5,287 bases of DNA from positions 1 to 5,287 of the forward strand of contig JAJYOM010000118.1 of NCBI GenBank assembly GCA_021796175.1, read 5' to 3'. Under the pieces are notes generated by a model. The model searched no databases, had not been told where the DNA came from, and was given only the letters and a program-made list of their open reading frames with translations. The number at the start of each line of letters is the position of its first letter. The stretch's first letter is position 1. Both the position numbers and the translations under genes were made by a program. The DNA comes from Thermoplasmata archaeon. GTDB lineage: Archaea; Thermoplasmatota; Thermoplasmata; Sysuiplasmatales; Sysuiplasmataceae. Positions 1-5,162 of the stretch are shown here, one piece after another.

Positions 1-115
1 GGGGAGCAGTGCTGATACCGGCCTGCGCGAGAGGCATGGAAGCAAGGAATGCGGCAAGCAGCAGCACAATGAGCAACAGCCGCTTCGTTACAGTCACCGC
101 TACTGCTAGGATCAT
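1..115 (-). CDS. N-terminus of an exported protein (signal peptide), cut by the left edge
   Basis: Reading the minus strand from the ATG at 115 gives 38 open codons that run off the window. The translation holds a textbook Sec signal peptide: a Thr-Lys-Arg n-region, a hydrophobic core (LLLIVLLLAAFLASM) and an AQA cleavage site followed by GISTAP. The protein is therefore likely secreted or anchored outside the membrane; its mature function is not visible. The start is uncertain. From the ATG at 115 the n-region would be unusually hydrophobic (MILAVAVTVTKR). A GTG at 97 gives a cleaner n-region (MTVTKR) and fits a TATA-like box at 129-135 with a leader of about 9 bases, so GTG 97 may be the true start. 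It is divergent from the regulator at 216, sharing about 100 bases of promoter region, so the regulator could control it; that is inference from position only. Confidence 0.6.
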   Translation of the reverse strand, partial: MILAVAVTVTKRLLLIVLLLAAFLASMPLAQAGISTAP

Positions 116-128
116 GCAAATACAAGGC

Positions 129-135
129 TCTTATG
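129..135 (-). promoter_or_regulatory. Possible TATA box for the left-edge exported protein
   Basis: On the minus strand this reads CATAAGA, preceded by a purine-rich GGGAGGAAGGG stretch. A start of transcription about 26 bases on would fall near 106, giving a leader of about 9 bases to the GTG at 97. The match to an archaeal TATA box is only fair. Confidence 0.25.
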
Positions 136-178
136 CCCTTCCTCCCGGCTCATTTTCGCCCCGCTGGCGATGTTTACT

Positions 179-189
179 GTATCTGATAC
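179..189. promoter_or_regulatory. Palindrome GTATCTGATAC, candidate operator
   Basis: This is a perfect inverted repeat with 5-base arms around a central T, in the short divergent region between the exported protein and the regulator. It ends 13 bases before the TATA-like box at 203-209. A dyad just upstream of BRE/TATA is a typical place for an archaeal winged-helix regulator to bind, so autoregulation by the adjacent regulator is plausible. An 11-base palindrome can also arise by chance. Confidence 0.3.
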
Positions 190-202
190 CCGTCCGACAA
201 GT

Positions 203-209
203 AATATAA
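203..209 (+). promoter_or_regulatory. TATA-like box upstream of the regulator gene
   Basis: The sequence AATATAA is the best TATA match before the regulator. Transcription would be expected to start about 25 bases downstream, near 230. That is after the GTG at 216, so if this box is used the regulator must start at GTG 252 or ATG 264. The reverse complement is also TATA-like and could serve the divergent gene. Confidence 0.4.
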
Positions 210-215
210 AGTCAG

Positions 216-950
216 GTGAGGTTGAAATTAGATATTCAGTCATCGGGTCCGGTGCCTCCAAATATGAACTCTCAGGGTGCTTCTATAGACAGGTCAGGCA
301 TAAAGTACAGGCCGCAATTCCCTGAAAAAGGGAAGTGGATAACAGGAAACAGGCGGGAGATACTTGAAACTCTGTACAACTATCCGGCTTCAAGCGTATC
401 GAAAATCTCAAGAGAGGTTGACCTCACACCGAATACAGTAAAATGGCATCTGGCTGCGCTGAAGAGGTTTGAGTATGTCAGCGAGGACAGGGTAGACAAC
501 AGGTCAATATTCTATCCACTCAATTTCGTCGACAGCGCCGAAGTACACATGCTTGCAGTCCTCAATGATGAAACCTGCGGCGAAATCTTCTCACATGTCT
601 TCAACCAGCCAGGCAGGACACAGAAGGAGCTTAAGGAGTCGATGAAGCTCACACAGAACACTGCGGGCTATTTCCTCAGAAAACTCACGCACATCGGTGT
701 TCTTGAAGAAATTCAGAATGGCAAATTCAAATACTATTATCCTTCAAAGCTCGTGTCCGAAAAGCTCAATGAAAGGAACAGCAGGTCAACTGAATACACC
801 AACTACCTGTTCTCGAAACTGCACTCGGACGGGATGGAGACGACTGAATTCAAGATGAGCGGGGACAGGGTGAGCTTCAAGATAAGATACAGGAAGGGCG
901 AGGAGACAATGAGCTTCACCGTCAATCCATTTGTCAGCTTCCTCAAGTAG
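216..950 (+). CDS. Tandem winged-helix-turn-helix transcriptional regulator
   Basis: The protein is 244 residues from the GTG at 216 and contains two winged-helix DNA-binding modules. The first spans about residues 44-102: the helix around REILETLYNYP, then SVSKISREVDLTPNTVKWHLAAL as helix-turn-helix, then a wing ending RSIFYPL. The second spans about 119-178: TQKELKESMKLTQNTAGYFLRKL as helix-turn-helix, then a wing ending KFKYYYP. The C-terminal 35 residues look like beta strands and match no domain I can name. There is no membrane segment or metal-binding cysteine cluster. Proteins of this form are common transcription regulators in Thermoplasmata and other Euryarchaeota; target and ligand are unknown. 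An in-frame TAA at 207 makes GTG 216 the furthest possible start. The first 35 or so residues are low in structure and the TATA box at 203-209 sits too close, so ATG 264 (residue 17) is a serious alternative. It is divergent from an exported protein and convergent with the glycosyltransferase. Confidence 0.85.
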   Translation: MRLKLDIQSSGPVPPNMNSQGASIDRSGIKYRPQFPEKGKWITGNRREILETLYNYPASSVSKISREVDLTPNTVKWHLAALKRFEYVSEDRVDNRSIFYPLNFVDSAEVHMLAVLNDETCGEIFSHVFNQPGRTQKELKESMKLTQNTAGYFLRKLTHIGVLEEIQNGKFKYYYPSKLVSEKLNERNSRSTEYTNYLFSKLHSDGMETTEFKMSGDRVSFKIRYRKGEETMSFTVNPFVSFLK

Positions 951-964
951 CCGTCGCAGGACGC

Positions 965-2050
965 TCACTCGGTATTCAGTGCGTACTGCCTTCCGCGCCA
1001 GCTGATGGTATCCATTCTCTTCGCCTTCACAAGGTTTGCAATGTAGAATACATCCATCGCAAGGAATATGGGTGCCACAGCAGGATCCCTGACACCGTGT
1101 CGTCCGTAAATCTTCACAATTCCAACCGCGAAAGGGGCCAGCAGCAGCAGTGCAAGGGGAGTCGCAGTCACTGACAGTACTATGGACGAAACAAGCAGCA
1201 AGAGCCTTGCAGTGTAATATACCAGTCCCATTGCAAAAAGGTTCCTGTTGCCGCGAATTGCGAGCGCAGTCTGCCTGTTGGACCATTCCACGAATGAAGA
1301 AAGCGTTTCCCTTGACTTCACAGTGACTATATTGCCGTCACAGTAGGCTATGCAGAGACCGGCATCCGCTGCTATGTGCGTCAGAGCCGCGTCATCGGAG
1401 ACCGACTCGCTGAATACTCCCAGTTTACCATTGTCAAGGAGTCCACTTCTGAAGGCAAGTGAACCACCCCAGCCGAAGCGTGTTATACTGGACTCCATCA
1501 TGCTGTTCCCGACGAATCCCCACACCATCTTAACTCTTGACCAGAAACCGCCGCACGGAATGAAGACAGGAAATGCTGTGCTTAGACCGACTTTCGGGTC
1601 TGCAAGGGGAGCGACAAGCTTTCTGAGCCAGCGGGAAGAAAACGTGGCATCGGAGTCTGCTATTACATACGTATCATAGCCACTGAATTTTTCCAGTGCT
1701 GTGGAGATGGCCCTCACCTTGCCCGAGCATCTCGTGCAGTCTGCACTCGACACTATGTAATCCATGCCAGCTTCCCTTATTGAGTGAATTGCAACATCAT
1801 CCTCGCTGTCCACTACTGCAACAGCATCATAGTTCGCAAATTCCTGCTTCCTTATGCTCATGAGATTCTCAGTGAGTGAAATATCGTGCCCCCTGCAAGG
1901 CACAATAACCAGCACCCTGCCGGCCTGTGGCACGGTGTCATCGGAATCGCCATTCTTCTTCTCCATCCTCTTGACAACCTCTATCAGGAGCAGCCCACCG
2001 GATATCAGAACCAGAAAACCGCTGTATGCAAGAAGGAGCAGGTCAGTCAT
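965..2050 (-). CDS. Membrane-anchored family 2 (GT21-like) glycosyltransferase
   Basis: This 361-residue protein has the layout of ceramide-glucosyltransferase-like GT2/GT21 enzymes, which move a sugar from a nucleotide donor to a lipid on the cytoplasmic face of the membrane. Residues about 4-24 form an N-terminal membrane segment. The GT-A domain follows: the beta strand RVLVIVPCRG (45-54), VVDSEDD (79-85), SGKVRAI (109-115), and ADSDAT (131-136) carrying the metal- and nucleotide-binding DxD. GWGGSLAFRSG (193-203) is the acceptor-side motif, SDDAALT (218-224) holds the likely catalytic aspartate, and WSNRQ (256-260) corresponds to the (Q/R)xxRW motif. About three more hydrophobic segments lie at 278-342, and the tail WRGRQYAL (351-358) is typical of these enzymes. 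Archaea lack sphingolipids, so an archaeol-type or polyprenol acceptor is more likely; sugar and acceptor cannot be read from sequence. The ATG is fixed by a TAA directly before it, with GGGAG as ribosome binding site. A small ORF abuts it upstream. Confidence 0.85.
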   Translation of the reverse strand: MTDLLLLAYSGFLVLISGGLLLIEVVKRMEKKNGDSDDTVPQAGRVLVIVPCRGHDISLTENLMSIRKQEFANYDAVAVVDSEDDVAIHSIREAGMDYIVSSADCTRCSGKVRAISTALEKFSGYDTYVIADSDATFSSRWLRKLVAPLADPKVGLSTAFPVFIPCGGFWSRVKMVWGFVGNSMMESSITRFGWGGSLAFRSGLLDNGKLGVFSESVSDDAALTHIAADAGLCIAYCDGNIVTVKSRETLSSFVEWSNRQTALAIRGNRNLFAMGLVYYTARLLLLVSSIVLSVTATPLALLLLAPFAVGIVKIYGRHGVRDPAVAPIFLAMDVFYIANLVKAKRMDTISWRGRQYALNTE

Positions 2051-2197
2051 TTACTCCCGGAAGCCTAGCAGTTCCATGTATTTATCCTTCCGTTGCAGAG
2101 AGAAAATTGCTTCCGGGAACATGTTCCGGCCAAATAGTCGTGCGCCGCAGATTTCGATGTCTCTGAAGCATTGCTGCCTGCACTGGTCGGCCGGCAC
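2051..2197 (-). CDS. Candidate small cysteine-containing protein upstream of the glycosyltransferase
   Basis: A 48-codon frame opens at GTG 2197 (in-frame TAA at codon -4) and ends in a TAA that directly touches the glycosyltransferase ATG. The peptide has three cysteines near the start, C6, C10 and C17 (CRQQCFRDIEIC). The rest is mixed charged and aromatic (LFGRNMFPEAIF, KDKYMELLGFRE) and looks more like a protein than random translation. Possible internal starts are Met26 and Met41. The zero-base junction suggests translational coupling with the glycosyltransferase. Against it: arginine codons are mixed (CGG, CGA, AGA) rather than mostly AGG as in the neighbours, there is no clear ribosome binding site, and the promoter is weak. 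It could be a leader peptide, a small metal-binding protein, or the remnant tail of a longer gene. I recognise no family. Confidence is moderate to low. Confidence 0.4.
   Translation of the reverse strand: MPADQCRQQCFRDIEICGARLFGRNMFPEAIFSLQRKDKYMELLGFRE
2052..2121 (-). promoter_or_regulatory. Long-range inverted repeat covering the glycosyltransferase ribosome binding site
   Basis: Bases 2109-2121 and 2052-2064 are near-perfect inverted repeats (GCTTCCGGG core). In minus-strand RNA they pair over 13 positions, 11 Watson-Crick and 2 G-U, around a 44-base loop. The downstream arm includes the GGGAG ribosome binding site of the glycosyltransferase and part of the small ORF's stop codon. Ribosomes translating the small ORF would melt the stem, so this could couple the two genes. 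Function is inference; the pairing is seen directly. Confidence 0.4.
2079..2087 (-). promoter_or_regulatory. TATA-like box for the glycosyltransferase
   Basis: On the minus strand this reads GGATAAATA, a good archaeal TATA match. Expected transcription start is near 2057, leaving a leader of about 7 bases that still keeps GGGAG before the ATG. If used, the glycosyltransferase transcript would exclude most of the small ORF and the RNA stem. Confidence 0.45.
2116..2127. repeat. Palindrome GGAACATGTTCC
   Basis: A perfect 12-base palindrome overlapping the distal arm of the longer inverted repeat and codons 24-27 of the candidate small ORF. It shares the ACATGT core with a second palindrome at 2194-2203. 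It may be a protein-binding site in the divergent promoter region or chance. Confidence 0.3.
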
Positions 2198-2203
2198 ATG
2201 TGC
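2194..2203. repeat. Palindrome GCACATGTGC
   Basis: A perfect 10-base palindrome spanning the putative GTG start of the small ORF. It shares the ACATGT core with 2116-2127, with centres 77 bases apart. A regulatory role is conjecture. Confidence 0.25.
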
Positions 2204-2289
2204 GTGTTAAATCTTCTCCGTGCTGTCACATTTGACCGCCACCGATTAAGTAGAAATAGCCTTGTCCGAAGATGTGAGGCACAACTGCC

Positions 2290-2296
2290 ATATTAA
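2290..2296 (+). promoter_or_regulatory. Possible TATA box for the formate ligase gene
   Basis: ATATTAA lies about 44 bases before the ATG at 2337. A start near 2318 would give a leader of about 19 bases containing GAGGA (2320-2324), a purine-rich stretch that could act as a weak ribosome binding site at a longish spacing. AT-rich sequence at 2244-2258 (GATTAAGTAGAAATAG) is an alternative promoter. The rest of 2198-2336 shows no gene. Confidence 0.4.
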
Positions 2297-2336
2297 GGCC
2301 CTCAAATGAGTAAGATGAAGAGGACGGGCTCGAATT

Positions 2337-4010
2337 ATGGAAGAACCGGACCTGGAGGAATACGAGGAAAAGGAACCCGAGCTGAGGGATATCGGTGTCA
2401 TTGCTGCTGCGCTCGGTCTGTCGGAGCGTGATATAGAGCGGTATGGAAACCATATCGCAAAGATACCGCTTTCCATCTTCCAGCGCCTCGACGGCGGCAA
2501 ACGTGGCCACCTAGTGCTTGTCACCGCCATGACGCCCACCCCGGCAGGCGAAGGGAAGACAACAATTTCCATTGGTCTCGCGGACGCCCTTTCAATCCTG
2601 GGCAATAAGTCAGTCGTGAACATAAGGGAACCGTCCCTTGGCCCGTGCTTCGGCATCAAGGGAGGCGCAACTGGCGGCGGAAGGGCTGCGGTGCAGCCAA
2701 TGGACAGGATCAATCTGATTTTCACTGCTGATTTTCCAGCCATAACGGCAGCCCACAATCTCCTCTCGGCGCTTATCAACAACCACATATACCACGGCAA
2801 TGAGCTGAATCTGGATCCGAAGAGGATTGTTTTCCCGAGGACCGTCGACATGAATGACAGGTCGCTGCGCCAGGTTGTGGTGGGTGTCGGCGACAGGGAC
2901 AAGGGTGTAATGGCAATGGACAGTTTTGTCATCACTCCGGCGTCTGAGGTAATGGCGATAGTCGCGCTTGCCTCCGACTATAATGATCTGAAGGACAGGC
3001 TGTCGAAAATACTTGTTGGTTTCACTTTCAATGGGGAGCCGGTTTTTGCCGGAGATCTCAAGGCGCAGGGTTCTATGGCGGCACTGCTCAGATATGCGAT
3101 GGAGCCAAACCTTGTGCAGACAGTCGAAGGTACGCCCGCGCTGATACATACCGGTCCGTTTGGCAATATAGCTCACGGTACATCGAGCCTGATTGCGGAC
3201 CGCCTTGGACTGATGCTTGCAGATTATGTAGTAACGGAGGCCGGTTTCGGTTCAGATCTCGGTGCAGAGAAATTCGTCAACCTCGTGTGCAGGGTCGGAA
3301 ACCTGAAGCTTGATGCAATAGTGATTGTCGCAACTGTCAAGGCGCTGAAGATGCAGGGAGGCGACAAAGAGGCCGCCAAGGACAATATCAGGGCAATGGA
3401 GGCAGGCATCGCAAATCTCTTGAAGCACGTGCACAACATGCAGAGCTTCGGCTTCGATCCTGTTGTTGCAGTCAACAGATTCCCATCCGACACATCCAGG
3501 GAGATCAATTTCATAGTCAGGAAGATGGACTCGCTGGGTATTTCGTCCGCGGTTGTGGATGCATACGAGAAGGGCGGCGAGGGTGCGATTGAACTTGCAA
3601 AGCTGGTAATTGACAGAGTGGCCTCCCCACCATCATCTCCTCATTACACTTATGAAATGGAAGACGATGTGAAGGTCAAGATAGAAAAAGTGGCACGTGA
3701 GATTTATGGAGCCAGTGAAGTCGTGTTCGACCACGCGGCAATATCCGATATCGCCCTGATACACAAGCTTGGCTTTTCACGTCTCCCGATATCCATGGCA
3801 AAGACTCAGTATTCCTTTTCCGATGACAAATCGTTACTCAATGCACCGAATGATTTCGATGTGCATGTCGAAAGAATAATGATTTCAAGCGGTGCAGGTT
3901 TCCTGGTTCCTCTGCTGGGCGAGATAATGACGATGCCGGGACTTCCCAAATCGCCGGCCGCGGACAGGATTGACATAACCCCCCAGGGGCAGATTATCGG
4001 TCTGTTCTGA
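2337..4010 (+). CDS. fhs: Formate-tetrahydrofolate ligase (10-formyl-THF synthetase)
   Basis: This cytoplasmic enzyme makes 10-formyltetrahydrofolate from formate, ATP and tetrahydrofolate, feeding purine synthesis and one-carbon metabolism. The 557-residue length matches the monofunctional family. Visible signatures in order: ATP loop TPTPAGEGKTT (66-76, Lys74), REPSLGP (97-103, Arg97 for formyl phosphate), KGGATGGG (108-115), LVGFTFNGEPVFAGDLKAQG (226-245), HTGPFGNIAHG (271-281), VTEAGFGSDLGAEKF (299-313), VATVKALKMQGG (331-342), MAKTQYSFSDD (487-497) and MTMPGLPKSPAADRID (531-546), ending GLF. The acidic N-terminus is slightly unusual. An in-frame TGA at 2316 makes ATG 2337 the first ATG available. 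Compared with the Moorella enzyme as I recall it, several usually conserved residues differ around 116-134 and at 410 (see findings), but the catalytic core is otherwise intact, so activity is expected. It is divergent from the glycosyltransferase and 96 bases upstream of moaA, with separate promoter signals. Confidence 0.96.
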   Translation: MEEPDLEEYEEKEPELRDIGVIAAALGLSERDIERYGNHIAKIPLSIFQRLDGGKRGHLVLVTAMTPTPAGEGKTTISIGLADALSILGNKSVVNIREPSLGPCFGIKGGATGGGRAAVQPMDRINLIFTADFPAITAAHNLLSALINNHIYHGNELNLDPKRIVFPRTVDMNDRSLRQVVVGVGDRDKGVMAMDSFVITPASEVMAIVALASDYNDLKDRLSKILVGFTFNGEPVFAGDLKAQGSMAALLRYAMEPNLVQTVEGTPALIHTGPFGNIAHGTSSLIADRLGLMLADYVVTEAGFGSDLGAEKFVNLVCRVGNLKLDAIVIVATVKALKMQGGDKEAAKDNIRAMEAGIANLLKHVHNMQSFGFDPVVAVNRFPSDTSREINFIVRKMDSLGISSAVVDAYEKGGEGAIELAKLVIDRVASPPSSPHYTYEMEDDVKVKIEKVAREIYGASEVVFDHAAISDIALIHKLGFSRLPISMAKTQYSFSDDKSLLNAPNDFDVHVERIMISSGAGFLVPLLGEIMTMPGLPKSPAADRIDITPQGQIIGLF

Positions 4011-4026
4011 CTGTCTGGCGTATACT

Positions 4027-4040
4027 GCCCGGCGCCGGGC
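4027..4040. promoter_or_regulatory. GC-rich palindrome GCCCGGCGCCGGGC
   Basis: A perfect 14-base palindrome 16 bases after the formate ligase stop and 32 bases before the moaA TATA box. As RNA it could fold to a 5-pair stem with a 4-base loop at the 3' end of the ligase message. As DNA it could be an upstream operator for moaA. No T-run follows, so a classical intrinsic terminator is unlikely. Confidence 0.35.
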
Positions 4041-4072
4041 TTAACAGGGTGTCATTAGCTGAACGGGCGACC

Positions 4073-4082
4073 AAAACTATAT
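4073..4082 (+). promoter_or_regulatory. BRE/TATA promoter of moaA
   Basis: AAAACTATAT is preceded by CGACC and resembles a BRE plus TATA box. It is centred about 29 bases before the GTG at 4107, so the transcript would begin at or just before the start codon. This supports both the GTG start and separate transcription from the formate ligase gene. Confidence 0.55.
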
Positions 4083-4106
4083 GTCTGCGTTTTAGGCTCT
4101 GCATCC

Positions 4107-5099
4107 GTGGACCAGCTGCAGGACTCTCTTGGCAGGAGAATAAGGTACCTCAGGGTATCGGTAGTGGATGCATGCAATCTCGGATGTGTCTACTGTATGC
4201 CGTCCAGCAGAGTTCTTTTCACCAAGTTCAGCAACCTGATGTCCCCGTCGGAGATAGGTACTATAGTGGAAGCGGCGGCGGAGGTGGGAACAAGGACAGT
4301 TCGCATTACCGGAGGCGAGCCACTGGTGAGGCATGACATTGCGGAAGTGGCCGGATGCATTTCGGATGTCGGGCTCATAGATGACATTCCTATTTCCACA
4401 AACGGTATTTTTCTCAGGGAGAAGGCGGAGTCGCTATCGTCTGCTGGTGTTACCAGGGCAAATGTGAGCATAGACAGCCTTCAGCCCGGAGTTTTCAGGG
4501 AGGTCACACGGGGAGGCGACATAGGCAGGGTGCTCGAGGGGATTAAGGCTGCCGCACGCTCTGGCATATGGCCAATCAAGATCAACACCGTCCTTATGAA
4601 CGGCATAAACGACGGCGAGCTTGTTGAGATTGCCCGCTACGCCCTCGATCATGACTACTCCATCAGATTCATTGAAATGATGCCGCTCAAAAGCAATGTG
4701 GCATTCCAGCCTAAGCTGTTTTTCCCTGCAGCGAGAGCTAAGAAACTGCTGGAGGAGCATTTCCATCTCTCGGCTGTCAGTCATGCCTCCGAAACAGGAC
4801 CGGCTGTCAACTATGGCGTGGAAGGGTATCAGGGGCATGTCGGCTTCATTACGCCGCTTTCCGGCAATTTCTGCAGCAGATGCAACAGGGTGAGGGTGAC
4901 TTCGGATGGCCGGCTGAGGATGTGTCTGTTCGGCGATAACATGGTTGACCTGGTCGGCATAATAAGGGCTGGCGGCGGCAGGGATGAGGTTGCTGCAAAA
5001 CTCAGGGAGATGATACAGTTCAAGCCGGAGAAGCATTACCTGGAGATAGGCAAGACGAGCAGCGAAACACTTTTTGCAATGTCACAGGTCGGCGGCTGA
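4107..5099 (+). CDS. moaA: GTP 3',8-cyclase MoaA, radical SAM molybdopterin enzyme
   Basis: MoaA carries out the first step of molybdenum (or tungsten) cofactor synthesis, converting GTP to 3',8-cyclo-7,8-dihydro-GTP, which MoaC turns into cyclic pyranopterin monophosphate. The 330-residue protein is full length. The radical SAM cluster motif is CNLGCVYC (C23, C27, C30), followed by ITGGEPLVR (67-75) for SAM binding, STNG (97-100), VSIDSL (120-125), KINTVLMNGIND (158-169) and RFIEMMPL (187-194). The C-terminal [4Fe-4S] site that holds GTP is C256, C259 and C273 in FCSRCNRVRVTSDGRLRMC, with R261 and R263 as probable GTP-binding arginines. The protein ends in Gly-Gly, the tail known to be needed for MoaA activity. 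The GTG start has no ribosome binding site, but the TATA position supports a leaderless message. No moaC or other cofactor gene is in view. Confidence 0.96.
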   Translation: MDQLQDSLGRRIRYLRVSVVDACNLGCVYCMPSSRVLFTKFSNLMSPSEIGTIVEAAAEVGTRTVRITGGEPLVRHDIAEVAGCISDVGLIDDIPISTNGIFLREKAESLSSAGVTRANVSIDSLQPGVFREVTRGGDIGRVLEGIKAAARSGIWPIKINTVLMNGINDGELVEIARYALDHDYSIRFIEMMPLKSNVAFQPKLFFPAARAKKLLEEHFHLSAVSHASETGPAVNYGVEGYQGHVGFITPLSGNFCSRCNRVRVTSDGRLRMCLFGDNMVDLVGIIRAGGGRDEVAAKLREMIQFKPEKHYLEIGKTSSETLFAMSQVGG

Positions 5100-5133
5100 T
5101 CCCGCGGAGCAGTTGTTACCGGCAACCCAACTC

Positions 5134-5140
5134 CTTTTAG
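5134..5140 (+). promoter_or_regulatory. Possible TATA box for the right-edge gene
   Basis: CTTTTAG is a weak TATA-like element centred about 26 bases before the ATG at 5163, consistent with a leaderless transcript. The upstream GTTGTT/GGCAAC pair (5112-5126) with a following TTTT could instead be a weak 3' end for moaA. Confidence 0.3.
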
Positions 5141-5162
5141 CATCGTGTGTATTCCATGTTGC

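Noticed and set aside
9..209. 66-codon plus-strand frame at the left edge
   Set aside because: It is antisense to the signal-peptide frame and overlaps the regulator's promoter; the translation has no protein-like pattern.
951..964. Shared terminator in the 14-base gap between convergent genes
   Set aside because: The gap is too short, has no T-run on either strand and no hairpin.
786..1286. 166-codon minus-strand frame across the regulator and glycosyltransferase 3' ends
   Set aside because: Overlaps two convincing genes, and its Cys-rich translation is typical of an out-of-frame reading.
1854..2210. 118-codon plus-strand frame over the glycosyltransferase start and upstream region
   Set aside because: Antisense to the glycosyltransferase N-terminus; Ser/Arg/Cys-rich translation without domain features.
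2246..2935. 229-codon open frame antisense to the formate ligase gene
   Set aside because: It lies opposite strongly conserved FTHFS sequence, has low-complexity Ser/Pro/Arg-rich translation and no recognisable domain; it is a codon-bias shadow.
4049..4336. 95-codon plus-strand frame overlapping the start of moaA
   Set aside because: Out of frame with the MoaA radical SAM motif; the MoaA frame is unmistakable.
4434..5036. 200-codon open frame antisense to moaA
   Set aside because: Opposite the conserved MoaA core, with His/Cys/Pro-rich translation and no family likeness.
5112..5138. Possible intrinsic terminator after moaA (GTTGTT/GGCAAC stem, then TTTT)
   Set aside because: Two of six pairs are G-U, the loop is three bases, and the T-run is short and coincides with the possible TATA box of the next gene.
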